NCBI GenBank assembly: GCA_011390885.1
Contig: JAABRO010000060.1
Span: forward strand, 83,007-147,006
Direction of reading: 5' to 3'
Source: Gemmatimonas sp.
GTDB lineage: Bacteria > Gemmatimonadota > Gemmatimonadetes > Gemmatimonadales > Gemmatimonadaceae
Length of the DNA: 64,000 nucleotides
Part shown: piece after piece, positions 29,476-38,597 of the stretch
Position numbering within the stretch: the stretch's first letter is position 1
Layout: every line of letters starts with the position of its first letter
Position numbers and translations under genes: made by a program
Notes under the pieces: model-generated
What the model saw: only the letters and a program-made list of their open reading frames with translations
What the model was told of the DNA's origin: nothing
The model's database searches: none

Positions 29476-29802
29476 ATGCCAACTTACGAGTTTCGTAGCC
29501 CCGACGGCACGATTCACGAACGCGTCTTCAAGATGTCCGAGGTTCCCCCGTCCATCACGCTCGACGATGGCACGGTGGCCGAGCGCATGATTTCCGCCGG
29601 CGTCGGCCTGCTGTTCAAGGGCGAGGGGTTCTACATCACCGACTACGGCAAGGACGGCAAGAAGGACCAGCGCGCCGCCGCGAAGCCGGCCGCCGCGGCG
29701 TCCGTCAGCGACGCGCCCAAGGCCGACGCCCCGAAGGCCGACGCCCCCGCGCCCAAGGCCGAGGCCAAGCCGGCCGCGCCGTCCACGCCCAAGGCCGACT
29801 GA
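29476..29802 (+). CDS. FmdB-family small protein lacking the zinc-ribbon cysteines
   Basis: A 108-residue protein whose first 58 residues follow the FmdB regulatory-protein pattern: MPTYEFRSPDG, VFKMSEVPPS and MISAGVGLLFKGEGFYITDY. Ordinary FmdB proteins hold a CxxC-CxxC zinc ribbon between these segments; here no cysteine exists anywhere, and the positions read Ser, Asp, Thr and others. The C-terminal half is low-complexity Lys/Ala/Pro/Asp (KADAPKADAPAPKAEAKP). FmdB proteins are poorly understood regulators, sometimes linked to formamide metabolism or porins. This copy cannot bind zinc in the usual way. It has its own promoter, a short leader, and argS 48 bases downstream. Confidence 0.75.
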   Translation: MPTYEFRSPDGTIHERVFKMSEVPPSITLDDGTVAERMISAGVGLLFKGEGFYITDYGKDGKKDQRAAAKPAAAASVSDAPKADAPKADAPAPKAEAKPAAPSTPKAD

Positions 29803-29850
29803 CGCACCCCGCGTCTGTCGCCTCGTCATTTTCCCGGTACCCCGCGTCCA

Positions 29851-31503
29851 TTGACTCACGCTGAGGCCCTGCGCGCCGAAATCGCGCGCGCCGCCCGCTC
29901 GCTCGGTGCTCCCGACGACGTCACGCCGCACCTCGAACGCCCGCGCGACCCCGCGTTCGGCGACTGGGCCACCAACGTGGCCATGACGCTCACCAAGGCG
30001 CTTGGGAAGAAGCCGCGCGACATCGCCGAGGCGCTCATCGCCGCCATGGACCTCGCGTCCGTCGGCGCGACGGGCGCCGAGATCGCCGGCCCGGGCTTTA
30101 TCAACTTCCGCCTCGACCCCGGCTTTCAGGCGCGCGCCCTGCTCGCCATTCTCGCTAGCCCCGCAGAGTGGGGACGCAGCGACGTGGGGCAGGGGCGCAA
30201 GGTGTGCGTCGAGTTCGTCTCGGCCAACCCCACCGGCCCGCTGCACGTGGGACACGGACGGCAGGCCGCGCTCGGTGACGCCATCAGCGCGCTGCTCGAG
30301 GCCACTGGCTGGGACGTCGACCGCGAGTTCTACTACAACGACGGCGGCACGCAGATCGCCAACCTCGCCAAGAGTGTGCAGGCGCGCGTGCGCGAACTGA
30401 ACGGCGCACCGCTCGAGATTCCCGAGGGCGGCTACCACGGCGAGTACATCCGCGAGATCGCCGTCAACTACGTGCAGCAGCATGCGCACGATCGCGAGGG
30501 CCACGACCTCGACGCGCTGCGTGTGTTCGCGGTGGCCGCGCTGCGTCACGAGCAGGACCTCGACCTGCAGGCCTTCGGCGTGAAGTTCGACACGTACTAC
30601 CTCGAGAGCTCGCTCTACGAGGACGGGCGCGTGGCGAAGACCGTGGCCGCCCTCGAAGCGAGCGGGAACACGTACGAGGAGGAGGGCGCGCTCTTCCTGC
30701 GCACCACCACCTTCGGCGACGACAAGGACCGCGTCATGCGCAAGTCGGCCGCCAAGGGTGGCGACTTCACGTACTTCGTGCCCGACGTCGCGTATCACGT
30801 CACCAAGTGGGAGCGCGGCTACGGGCGCGCAATCAACGTGCAGGGCGCCGACCACCACAGCACCACCACGCGCGTGCGCGCCGGACTGCAGGCGCTCGGC
30901 ATCGGCATTCCCGAGGGCTACCCCGAGTACGTGCTGCACCAGATGGTCACCGTCACGCGCGGCGGCGAAGAGGTGAAGATCTCCAAGCGCGCCGGCGCGT
31001 ACGTGACCGTGCGCGACCTCATCGACGAAGTGGGGCGCGACGCCGTGCGCTACTTCTTCCTCATGCGGAAGGGCGATTCGCAGCTCGTCTTCGACGTCGA
31101 CCTCGCCAAGTCGCAGAGCGAGGAGAACCCGGTCTACTACATCCAGATGGCGCACGCGCGCATGTGCGGCATCTTCCGCGTGGGCGAGATCGATGCCACC
31201 ACCGTCACCGGCGAGGGCGTCGACCTGGGCGTGCTCGCCGAGCCCGCCGAAGTGGAGCTCGTGAAGGCGCTGCTCGACTTCCCGAGCGTCGTGGCCGGCG
31301 CGGCCGCCGCGTGCGAGCCGCATCGCGTGGCCGGATGGCTGCTGGAAACGGCGCGCCTCGCGCACCTGTGGTACCACAAGCATCACGTCCTCGGCGAGCC
31401 CGAGGCCATCACGAAGGCGCGCCTCGTGCTCGCGCGCGCCTCGCAGCTCGGCATCGCCGCCGGCCTGCGCACCCTCGGCCTCACCGCACCGGAGCGGATG
31501 TGA
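29851..31503 (+). CDS. argS: Arginyl-tRNA synthetase
   Basis: Charges tRNA-Arg with arginine. The 550-residue protein has the N-terminal additional domain, the class I HIGH motif as HVGHGR (about residue 131, in NPTGPLHVGHGRQAALGDAI), the KMSKS-like loop KISKRAG (about 376), a helical anticodon-binding domain, and the family-typical C-terminus LGLTAPERM. The start is a TTG at 29851 (TTG ACT CAC GCT); no better ATG/GTG fits before DDVTPHLERPRD. It overlaps the PfkB kinase gene by GTGA. Confidence 0.96.
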   Translation: MTHAEALRAEIARAARSLGAPDDVTPHLERPRDPAFGDWATNVAMTLTKALGKKPRDIAEALIAAMDLASVGATGAEIAGPGFINFRLDPGFQARALLAILASPAEWGRSDVGQGRKVCVEFVSANPTGPLHVGHGRQAALGDAISALLEATGWDVDREFYYNDGGTQIANLAKSVQARVRELNGAPLEIPEGGYHGEYIREIAVNYVQQHAHDREGHDLDALRVFAVAALRHEQDLDLQAFGVKFDTYYLESSLYEDGRVAKTVAALEASGNTYEEEGALFLRTTTFGDDKDRVMRKSAAKGGDFTYFVPDVAYHVTKWERGYGRAINVQGADHHSTTTRVRAGLQALGIGIPEGYPEYVLHQMVTVTRGGEEVKISKRAGAYVTVRDLIDEVGRDAVRYFFLMRKGDSQLVFDVDLAKSQSEENPVYYIQMAHARMCGIFRVGEIDATTVTGEGVDLGVLAEPAEVELVKALLDFPSVVAGAAAACEPHRVAGWLLETARLAHLWYHKHHVLGEPEAITKARLVLARASQLGIAAGLRTLGLTAPERM

Positions 31504-32474
31504 CCAGCACCGACCATATCGACCCTGCGCTCGTGCACCCCACCCACACCGACGCGAGCGCCGTGCTCGTCGTGGGCTCGGTCGCCCTCGACTCCATCGA
31601 GACCCCGTTCGGCAAGGCCGACGAGGTGCTCGGCGGCTCCGGCACCTACTTCTCGAGCAGCGCGTCGCACTTCGCGCCCGTGCAGCTCGTGGGCGTGGTG
31701 GGCAACGACTACCCGGTGCACCAGCTCGAGTCGCTGCGCGAGCGCGGCGTGGACCTCGCCGGCCTCGAGACCGCCGACGGCAGCAGCTTCCGCTGGCGCG
31801 GTCGCTACCGCCACGACCTCAACTCCGCCGAAACGCTCGAGACGCACCTCGGCGTGTTCTCGCACTTCGCGCCCAAGATTCCGGAGCAGTTCCGGCGCGC
31901 GCCGTTCGTGTTCCTGGCCAACATCGATCCGCGCCTGCAGCTGCAGGTGCTCGACCAGGTCGAGGCGCCGCGCCTCGTGGCCTGCGACACCATGAACTTC
32001 TGGATCGAGAGCCGCCGCCCCGAACTCGTGGAGCTGCTTGGCCGCGTGGACCTCATCACGCTCAACGATGGCGAGGCACGTCAGCTCACCGAGCAGGCCA
32101 ACCTCGTGCACGCCGCGCGCTGGATCCTCGACAAGGGCCCGAAGCACGTGATCATCAAGAAGGGCGAGCACGGCGCGTTCATGTTCACGCGCGAATCGGT
32201 GTTCTTCGCGCCGGCCTACCCGCTCGAGTCGGTGTTCGACCCCACCGGCGCTGGCGACAGCTTTGCGGGTGGCTTCATCGGCTACCTCGCCAGCACCAAC
32301 GACCTGAGCGACCGCGCCATGCGCCGCGCCGTGGTGGTGGGCTCGGCCATGGGCTCGTTCGCCGTGGAGAAGTTCAGCAACCAGCGCCTGCTCGAGATCG
32401 ATCGCGACGCCATCGAGCGCCGCGTGGAGGAGTTCCGCCAGCTGGTGGCCTTCGACACGGACCTGCCCGCATGA
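31500..32474 (+). CDS. PfkB-family carbohydrate or nucleoside kinase
   Basis: A 324-residue ribokinase-fold kinase. The N-terminal VLVVGSVALDSIETPFGKAD and LGGSGTYFSSSASHF hold the substrate pocket; the C-terminal signature DPTGAGDSFAGGFIGYLAS carries the catalytic Asp and the anion hole. The substrate cannot be named: fructose-1-phosphate, ribose, adenosine and ADP-dependent sugars are all used by the family, and the neighbouring purM gives a weak hint of nucleoside metabolism. GTG start overlaps the argS stop; its own stop overlaps purM by ATGA. Confidence 0.88.
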   Translation: MTSTDHIDPALVHPTHTDASAVLVVGSVALDSIETPFGKADEVLGGSGTYFSSSASHFAPVQLVGVVGNDYPVHQLESLRERGVDLAGLETADGSSFRWRGRYRHDLNSAETLETHLGVFSHFAPKIPEQFRRAPFVFLANIDPRLQLQVLDQVEAPRLVACDTMNFWIESRRPELVELLGRVDLITLNDGEARQLTEQANLVHAARWILDKGPKHVIIKKGEHGAFMFTRESVFFAPAYPLESVFDPTGAGDSFAGGFIGYLASTNDLSDRAMRRAVVVGSAMGSFAVEKFSNQRLLEIDRDAIERRVEEFRQLVAFDTDLPA

Positions 32475-33535
32475 CGCAGCCGCCGCAGGATTCGTCGCAG
32501 GGGGCGATGGACTACCGCAGCGCCGGCGTCGACATCGACGCGGCGGAAGACTCGAAGTGGCGCCTCAAGCAGCACGTCGAGAGCACGCTCACCGAAGGCG
32601 CGCGCGGTGCGTTCGGCGGCTTCGGCGGCATGTTCCGCGTGCCGGGCGGCTTCGCCAAGCCCGTGCTGGTGTCGAGCGCCGACGGCGTGGGCACCAAGAT
32701 CAAGGTGGCCATCGAGGCTGACCGACACGACACGATCGGGCACTGCCTGGTGAACCACTGCACCAACGACATTCTGGTGCAGGGGGCCACGCCCCTCTTC
32801 TTCCTCGACTACGTCGCGTTCGCCAAGCTCATCCCGAGCGTGGTGGAGCAGGTGGTCGCGGGCGTGGCCGCCGGCTGCCGCGAGAATGGCGCCGCGCTCA
32901 TCGGGGGGGAGACCGCCGAGATGCCGGGCGTGTACACCGCGCCCGACTACGATCTGGCCGGCTTCATCGTGGGCGTGGTGGACGAGGACCGCATTCTCGG
33001 CCCGGAGCGCGTGCGTGCCGGGCAGGTGCTCGTTGGCCTCGAAGGCAACGGCCTGCACACCAACGGCTACTCCCTCGCGCGGCGCATCGTGAGCGAGCGC
33101 CTCGAGCTCTCGGCGCACGATCCGTTCCCCGACGCGAACGGCGCCAGCGTGGCCGACGTGCTGCTCAAGGTGCATCGCTCCTATCTCCCGACCATGCGCC
33201 CCATCCTCGGCGACGTGTGTGCCATGGCGCACATCACCGGTGGCGGGCTGCCGGGTAACCTGAATCGTGCGCTGCCGGCGCACCTCGACGCAGTGGTGGA
33301 CACGTCCACGTGGACCATCCCGTCGGAGTTCCGGGTACTCGAGGCAGCGGGACAGGTCGCACGCGACGAGATGTTCCGCGCCTTCAACATGGGAGTCGGC
33401 ATGGTCGTCATCGTCGAAGCGGACAACGTGGGCAAGGTCACGGCGCAGGCCGCGGCGCAGGGAATCGGCGCATGGGTGCTTGGCGAGGTCGTGCCCGGCA
33501 CTGGCGTGGTGCGGCTCGAGGGAACCGGCCGGTGA
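32471..33535 (+). CDS. purM: Phosphoribosylformylglycinamidine cyclo-ligase (AIR synthetase)
   Basis: Catalyses the ATP-dependent ring closure of FGAM to aminoimidazole ribotide, the fifth step of purine synthesis. The 354-residue length is typical. Motifs include MDYRSAGVDIDA, LVSSADGVGTKIKVAIEA, the ATP-site NHCTNDILVQGATPLFFLDY and LIGGETAEMPGVY, and the late HITGGGLPGNLNRALP. The start overlaps the PfkB-kinase stop and its stop overlaps the next gene by GTGA. No other purine gene is present in the window. Confidence 0.97.
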   Translation: MTQPPQDSSQGAMDYRSAGVDIDAAEDSKWRLKQHVESTLTEGARGAFGGFGGMFRVPGGFAKPVLVSSADGVGTKIKVAIEADRHDTIGHCLVNHCTNDILVQGATPLFFLDYVAFAKLIPSVVEQVVAGVAAGCRENGAALIGGETAEMPGVYTAPDYDLAGFIVGVVDEDRILGPERVRAGQVLVGLEGNGLHTNGYSLARRIVSERLELSAHDPFPDANGASVADVLLKVHRSYLPTMRPILGDVCAMAHITGGGLPGNLNRALPAHLDAVVDTSTWTIPSEFRVLEAAGQVARDEMFRAFNMGVGMVVIVEADNVGKVTAQAAAQGIGAWVLGEVVPGTGVVRLEGTGR

Positions 33536-34554
33536 GGTCGCGGCGCACGCTCGTCGCGGCGCTCGTCGTCGCGGCGTGCGCCGCCGTCGCCGCTCCCGCC
33601 GTCGCTGAGGCGCAGGGGTGCAGCGCCGGCATCACCGGCGGCCCGGTGCCGCCCGGGTTCGGCAGCGACGCGTGCCAGAAGGCGCGCGACCTCTTCCTGT
33701 TCATCGCGCCGCAGGTGGGCACCGCGCTCTCCGGCGGCAACGTCATGCTCGGCGAAGGCGGCGCACTCGGCGGGTGGGGCAAGCGCTCCATCGTGCTGCG
33801 CACGAGCGTGGTGGAGGGCTACGTCCCGGAGCGCTCCATCGCGATCACGGGCACCGAGTTCCTCGAGCCCGTCGACTTCGGCGCACAGCGCGTGCCCGTG
33901 CCGGTGCCGTCGCTCGACATCGCCATCGGCCTGCTGCGCGGCGTGCCGGTGGGTCTCACCAATGTGGGCGGCGTGGACCTGCTGGTCGGCGTCACCTACC
34001 TGCCCAGCGTCACGCGCGACGACTTCTCGCTGCGCCCCGATGGCAACGGCATCGCCGCCACGCTTGGCGCGCGCCTCGGCCTGCTGCAGGAGTCGGCCGC
34101 GGTGCCGGGGGTGGCCGTGTCCTGGCTGCGCCGCCGGCTGCCCACCACCACGGCGCGCTACACCACGGGCGACGACTCGCTCGGCGTGATCGATGCGCGC
34201 GTGGCCACGTCCGTGCTGCGGCTCACGGCCAAGAAGCACTTCGGGTTCATCGGCTTTGGCGGTGGCATCGGCCAGGATCGGCACGACAGCCGCACCGAGC
34301 TGACGGCGGTGGTGAACGAATCGGTCGACGGACGCGCCGCGCGCGCGCAGCTGGCGGTGCCGGAGTATCGCTTCACCACCACGCGCACCACGTTCTTCGG
34401 CAACATCTCGCTCGGGCTGCCGCGCGCGCAGGTCGTGCTCGAGGTCGGGCAGTCGCGTGCCGGCGATGAGCGCAGCACGAGCAACTCGTTCGGTGACCGC
34501 CGCGCCAATGAGGCGTACCGGTACGGCTCGCTCGGCATCGGCCTGCGCTTCTGA
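33532..34554 (+). CDS. Exported outer-membrane-like protein of unknown function
   Basis: A 340-residue protein with GTG start overlapping the purM stop. A clear signal peptide (RRTLVAALVVAACAAVAAPA, cleaved near AEAQG) precedes a mature domain with two cysteines (QGCSAG, SDACQK) near its start. It then has repeating amphipathic strands (LRTSVVEGYVPERSIAIT; HFGFIGFGGGIGQDRHDS) ending in a terminal strand YRYGSLGIGLRF, whose last residue is the aromatic Phe typical of outer-membrane barrels. I infer a barrel of 10-14 strands. The context between purine and riboflavin genes does not suggest a role. Confidence 0.65.
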   Translation: MRSRRTLVAALVVAACAAVAAPAVAEAQGCSAGITGGPVPPGFGSDACQKARDLFLFIAPQVGTALSGGNVMLGEGGALGGWGKRSIVLRTSVVEGYVPERSIAITGTEFLEPVDFGAQRVPVPVPSLDIAIGLLRGVPVGLTNVGGVDLLVGVTYLPSVTRDDFSLRPDGNGIAATLGARLGLLQESAAVPGVAVSWLRRRLPTTTARYTTGDDSLGVIDARVATSVLRLTAKKHFGFIGFGGGIGQDRHDSRTELTAVVNESVDGRAARAQLAVPEYRFTTTRTTFFGNISLGLPRAQVVLEVGQSRAGDERSTSNSFGDRRANEAYRYGSLGIGLRF

Positions 34555-34587
34555 TGCGTCGTCGCCCGCGCGCGCGGTGACTGCGTC

Positions 34588-35691
34588 ATGACCGACACTC
34601 GCGTCGACGCGAAGTTCATGCGGCATGCGCTCCGCCTCGCGCGCAAGGGGTGGGGGCGCGTCGCGCCCAATCCGCTCGTGGGCGCGGTCGTCGTGCAGGA
34701 CGGCGAGGTCATTGGCGAAGGGTGGCACCCGTGGCACGGCGCGCCGCACGCCGAGCCCATCGCGCTCGCCGAGGCGGGCGAGGCCGCGCGCGGCGCGACG
34801 CTCTACGTCACGCTCGAACCCTGCAACCACTCCGGCAAGACGCCGCCGTGCACGGACGCGATCCTCGCCGCCGGCATCGCGCGCGTGGTGTACGCCGTGG
34901 CCGACCCCAATCCGGTGGCGGCAGGCGGCGCCGAGCGGCTGGCCGCCGCAGGCGTGGCCGTGACGGGCGGCGTGCTCGAGGCCGAGGCCGCCGAGCTCAA
35001 CGCGCCCTTCCTGTACGCCGCGCGCGGCGCCACGCGCCCGTGGGTCACGCTCAAGCTCGCCGTCTCGCTCGACGGCGCGATCGCCGATCACACGCGGCAG
35101 CCGGGCTGGATTACGGGGGCCGAGGCGCGGCGCGAGGTGCACCGCCTGCGGGCCGGCGCCGACGCGGTCGCCATCGGCATCGGCACGGCCCTCGCCGACG
35201 ATCCGCACCTCACCGTGCGCCACGGACAGCACGTGCGCGTACCGCCTGCGCGCGTCGTCTTCGACCGGCAGACGCGCCTGCACGCCGACTCCCGCCTCGT
35301 CCGCACGATCGCCGAGGCGCCGCTCTGGCTGGTGGTCGCCCCGACGCCCGCCGACGAGGCCGAGCTGGCCCGCCGGGAGCGGCTCGCCTCGCTCGGCGTG
35401 CACCTCATTCCGGCCGAGGGCACCGAGGCCGCCCTGCGTGCCCTGCACGCCGAAGGGGTGCGCCACCTGTTCGTGGAGGGGGGCGCCGGCCTTGCCAGCG
35501 AACTCATGGGCACGAATCAGGTCGATCGCCTGATTATCTTTCAAGGGTCGGTCATCCTGGGAGGCGGCGCACTGTCGGCCTTCGCGGGACTCGCTCCCCG
35601 CTCGGTCGCGGCGGCGGTGCGGTGCCGCGTGCTCGCACGCCGCGCCGTCGGCGACGACCTGATGACCACGTACGCTGTTTCGGAACTGTGA
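34588..35691 (+). CDS. ribD: Bifunctional riboflavin-specific deaminase/reductase
   Basis: Carries out the second and third steps of riboflavin synthesis: deamination and then NADPH-dependent reduction of the pyrimidine intermediate. The deaminase domain (1-150) has the zinc site His54-Ala-Glu56 (PHAEPIAL), Pro78-Cys79 (LEPCNHSGK) and Cys88. The reductase domain (about 150-367) begins with PWVTLKLAVSLDGAIAD and has RLRAGADAVAIGIGTALADD and FVEGGAGLASELM. The 367-residue length is normal. It is the first gene of ribD-ribE-ribBA-ribH, with a 7-base gap to ribE. No FMN riboswitch fits in the 33-base gap upstream. Confidence 0.97.
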   Translation: MTDTRVDAKFMRHALRLARKGWGRVAPNPLVGAVVVQDGEVIGEGWHPWHGAPHAEPIALAEAGEAARGATLYVTLEPCNHSGKTPPCTDAILAAGIARVVYAVADPNPVAAGGAERLAAAGVAVTGGVLEAEAAELNAPFLYAARGATRPWVTLKLAVSLDGAIADHTRQPGWITGAEARREVHRLRAGADAVAIGIGTALADDPHLTVRHGQHVRVPPARVVFDRQTRLHADSRLVRTIAEAPLWLVVAPTPADEAELARRERLASLGVHLIPAEGTEAALRALHAEGVRHLFVEGGAGLASELMGTNQVDRLIIFQGSVILGGGALSAFAGLAPRSVAAAVRCRVLARRAVGDDLMTTYAVSEL

Positions 35692-35698
35692 GGACGGG

Positions 35699-36307
35699 AT
35701 GTTCACGGGGTTGGTGGACGACGTCGGGACCATCGCATCGGTGGCCGACACGGAGGCAGGGCGCACCCTGCGCGTGACGTGCCGGTACGAGGACCTCGTG
35801 CCGGGCGAGAGCATTGCCGTGAACGGGGCCTGCCTCACCGTGCGCGAGTACGGGCCGGGGTGGTTCACCTGTGCCGCCGTCGTCACCACGCTCGATCGCA
35901 CCACCATCGGCGCGTGGACCGAAGGCACCCGCGTCAACCTCGAGCGCGCCATGAAGCTCGGTGACCGGCTGGGCGGGCACCTCGTGCTCGGCCACGTCGA
36001 CACCGTCGCCACCGTGCGTGACGCCGCCGTGCGCGACGACGCCTGGCTGTTCGACCTCCAGCTCACGCCGGAGATCGCGCTGCTCATGGCCCCGCACGGC
36101 TCCCTCACCGTCGACGGCGTCAGCCTCACCGTCAACGCGCTGCTGCCGGATCACGGCGTGCAGCTGTCCATCATCGAATACACGCGCCGCCACACCACGC
36201 TCGGCTCGCTCGCCACCGGTGACCGGGTCCACGTGGAGGCCGACGTGATCGCGAAGCACGTCGCCCGCCTCGCGGCGCCTCATCTTGCTGCCCACGGACT
36301 GTCCTGA
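35699..36307 (+). CDS. ribE: Riboflavin synthase alpha chain
   Basis: Dismutates two 6,7-dimethyl-8-ribityllumazines into riboflavin and the pyrimidine. The 202-residue protein starts with the family signature MFTGLVDDVGTI and has two lumazine-binding repeats, each with an NGA/DGV-type substrate loop (SIAVNGACLTVRE; SLTVDGVSLTVNA) and the linker LGGHLVLGHVDTVATV. A gaggacggg ribosome site precedes the ATG. Its stop overlaps the ribBA start by one base (TGATG). Confidence 0.96.
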   Translation: MFTGLVDDVGTIASVADTEAGRTLRVTCRYEDLVPGESIAVNGACLTVREYGPGWFTCAAVVTTLDRTTIGAWTEGTRVNLERAMKLGDRLGGHLVLGHVDTVATVRDAAVRDDAWLFDLQLTPEIALLMAPHGSLTVDGVSLTVNALLPDHGVQLSIIEYTRRHTTLGSLATGDRVHVEADVIAKHVARLAAPHLAAHGLS

Positions 36308-37536
36308 TGTCCACGGAAACCGCTCCCAACACGATCGCCCGCGCGCTCGAGGACCTGCGCGCCGGCAAGTTCATCGTCGTGGCCGACGACGAGGATCGCG
36401 AGAACGAGGGCGACCTCGTCTGCGCGGCCGAGCTCGTCACGCCCGAAATGGTCAACTTCATGCTCGATGCCAAGGGCATGATCTGCCTCTCGATGTCCGG
36501 CGACCTGGTCGACCATCTGGGGCTCGGGCCGCAGGCCGACGACAACACCGAGGCGATGCGCACCGCCTTCACGGTGAGCATCGACGCGGCCGCGAAGTAC
36601 GGCGTGACCACGGGCATCAGCGCCAGCGATCGCGCCACGACCATTCGCGTCGCGGCCGATCCGTCGAGCACGCGCGGTGACCTGCGCGTGCCGGGGCACA
36701 TCCACCCGCTGCGCGCGCGCGACGGTGGCGTGCTGCAGCGCGTGGGACACACCGAGGCCGCGGTCGACCTCATGCGACTGGCCGGCCTGCGCCCCGCGGG
36801 CGTGATCTGCGAGATCCTCAACAAGGACGGCACCACCGCGCGCCGTCCGCAGCTCGAGCAGTTCTGCGCCGAGCACGGCTTCACGTTCATCACGGTGGCG
36901 CAGCTGGTCGCGCACCGGCTGCAGACCGAGCGGCTCGTGCACCGCGAGGCGGAGGCGCGCCTCCCCACCGACTTCGGGGAGTGGCGCATCGTGGGCTATC
37001 GCAACGACGTGGACCACGCCGAGCACGTGGCGATCGTGTACGGCAACGTGTCCTCGCCCGAAGCCGCCGAGCCGCCGGGCATGCTTGTGCGTATGCACTC
37101 CAAGTGCCTCACCGGCGACGTCTTCCACTCGCGCCGCTGCGACTGCGGCTGGCAGCTGGAAATGGCCATGCGCATGATCCAGGCCGAGGGACGCGGCGTG
37201 ATCGTGTACCTCGACCAGGAAGGGCGGGGCATCGGCCTCGTCAACAAGCTGAAGGCGTACGAACTGCAGGACCGCGGCGCGGACACCGTCGAAGCCAACG
37301 AGCAGCTCGGCTTCAAGGCGGACCTGCGCAACTACGGCATCGGCGCGCAGATCCTGCTCGACCTCGGGGTGCGCACCATTCGTGTCATCACCAACAATCC
37401 GCGCAAGCTCGTGGGGCTCGACGGCTACGGCCTCGTGCTGCATGATCGCGTACGTCTCGAAATGCCGGCGTCGGACGACAACGCCGAGTACCTCGAGACG
37501 AAGCGCACCAAGCTCGGACACCTTTTCGCCATCTGA
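36307..37536 (+). CDS. ribBA: Fused DHBP synthase / GTP cyclohydrolase II
   Basis: A 409-residue bifunctional enzyme that supplies both riboflavin precursors. The N-terminal half (1-205) makes 3,4-dihydroxy-2-butanone-4-phosphate from ribulose-5-phosphate, with the acidic loop DDEDRENEGDL and GHIHPLRARDGGVLQRVGHT. The C-terminal half (about 210-409) opens the GTP ring, with the zinc cysteines in SKCLTGDVFHSRRCDCGWQL and the motif YLDQEGRGIGLVNKLKAYEL. Both halves keep their key residues. Sits between ribE and ribH. Confidence 0.97.
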   Translation: MSTETAPNTIARALEDLRAGKFIVVADDEDRENEGDLVCAAELVTPEMVNFMLDAKGMICLSMSGDLVDHLGLGPQADDNTEAMRTAFTVSIDAAAKYGVTTGISASDRATTIRVAADPSSTRGDLRVPGHIHPLRARDGGVLQRVGHTEAAVDLMRLAGLRPAGVICEILNKDGTTARRPQLEQFCAEHGFTFITVAQLVAHRLQTERLVHREAEARLPTDFGEWRIVGYRNDVDHAEHVAIVYGNVSSPEAAEPPGMLVRMHSKCLTGDVFHSRRCDCGWQLEMAMRMIQAEGRGVIVYLDQEGRGIGLVNKLKAYELQDRGADTVEANEQLGFKADLRNYGIGAQILLDLGVRTIRVITNNPRKLVGLDGYGLVLHDRVRLEMPASDDNAEYLETKRTKLGHLFAI

Positions 37537-37542
37537 CGGCAC

Positions 37543-38043
37543 ATGGCCGATTTCACGGGAATCCCGCGCGGTGAAGGACGACGCATTGCGGTCGTCGCGA
37601 GCCGCTTCAACGAGACGGTCACCACGCGACTGGCGGAGGGGGCGGTGGAGGCGCTGGTGCGTCACGGCGCCGACTTCGGCGACGTGGACGTGTGCTGGGT
37701 GCCGGGGGCATGGGAGCTGCCCATGGCCGTGCGTCGCGTGCTCGCGTCGGGGCGCTACGACGGCGTGGTCGCCGTGGGTGCCGTGATCCGCGGCGACACG
37801 CCGCACTTCGACTTCGTGGCGGGCGAAGCAGCGCGCGGGCTCGCCGAGGCGAGCCGCGAGTTCGACGCCCCCGTCACGCTCGGTCTGCTCACCACCGACA
37901 CCATGGCCCAGGCGGAAGCGCGCGCCGGCGGTGACCACGGCAACAAGGGGTGGGACTCGGCCGTCGCGCTGCTCGAGGTGCTCGACCTGTTCGATCGCAT
38001 CGAACCGTCCGACGACGAGGCGGAGGGCGATGATGACGCCTGA
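37543..38043 (+). CDS. ribH: 6,7-dimethyl-8-ribityllumazine synthase
   Basis: Condenses the two riboflavin precursors into lumazine; the family forms icosahedral or decameric cages. At 166 residues it has IAVVASRFNETVTTRLAEGA, the phosphate-binding GAVIRGDTPHFDFVAGEA with the catalytic His, and VTLGLLTTDTMAQAEARAGG followed by NKG. The C-terminus has an acidic tail (EPSDDEAEGDDDA). The nusB start lies inside its last codons, as is often seen for ribH-nusB pairs. Confidence 0.97.
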   Translation: MADFTGIPRGEGRRIAVVASRFNETVTTRLAEGAVEALVRHGADFGDVDVCWVPGAWELPMAVRRVLASGRYDGVVAVGAVIRGDTPHFDFVAGEAARGLAEASREFDAPVTLGLLTTDTMAQAEARAGGDHGNKGWDSAVALLEVLDLFDRIEPSDDEAEGDDDA

Positions 38044-38587
38044 CACCCCCAACCTGCGCGACGACGACTTCTGGGACGCCCCCACGGCGGCGTCGGTGGT
38101 GGTGCCCCCCGCCTCCAAGGCGCCGGCCGGTCGCGCGCGTCCCGCGCGGGGCGGCAAGTCGCGTGGACGCGGGGCCGAGCGCGTGGAAACCCGCGGTCGT
38201 GCCCGCGCGCTGCAGGCGCTCTACGCCGCCGACATGCGCGACTACACCAAGCTGCGGCGCATCGCCGTGCAAGTGTGGGACGACCTCGCGATCGAGCCGG
38301 AGGAGCGCAAGTTCGCCTCCGGTCTCGTGGAGCTCATCGTGGAGCGACAGGCGGAGCTCGACGCCACCCTCGGCGAAGTCACGGCCAACTGGCGGCTCGA
38401 GCGGCTGGGCGCGGTGGAGCGCAGCGTGCTGCGCCTGGGCGCGGCCGAACTGCTGCGCGGCGTCACGCCGCCCCGCGTGGTGCTGCAGGAGGCCATTCAC
38501 CTGGCCGAGCGTTATGGCACCGCGCGCAGCGCGCGCTTCGTGAACGGCGTGCTCGACGCCTACGCGCGGCGCCTGGGCCAGCTGTGA
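38030..38587 (+). CDS. nusB: Transcription antitermination factor NusB
   Basis: NusB binds boxA RNA with NusE and supports rRNA antitermination. After an unusual N-terminal tail of about 50 residues rich in Pro, Ala and basic residues, the 185-residue protein has the NusB helical core: RGRARALQALYAADM, FASGLVELIVERQAELD, ANWRLERLGAVERSVLRLGA and RYGTARSARFVNGVLDAYAR. The two adjacent ATGs at 38030 and 38033 are both possible starts and lie inside ribH. Confidence 0.93.
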   Translation: MMTPDTPNLRDDDFWDAPTAASVVVPPASKAPAGRARPARGGKSRGRGAERVETRGRARALQALYAADMRDYTKLRRIAVQVWDDLAIEPEERKFASGLVELIVERQAELDATLGEVTANWRLERLGAVERSVLRLGAAELLRGVTPPRVVLQEAIHLAERYGTARSARFVNGVLDAYARRLGQL

Positions 38588-38597
38588 TCTTCGGCCC

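Noticed and set aside
34555..34587. FMN riboswitch before ribD
   Set aside because: Only 33 bases separate ribD from the previous gene, too short for the aptamer, and no RFN element sequence is seen.
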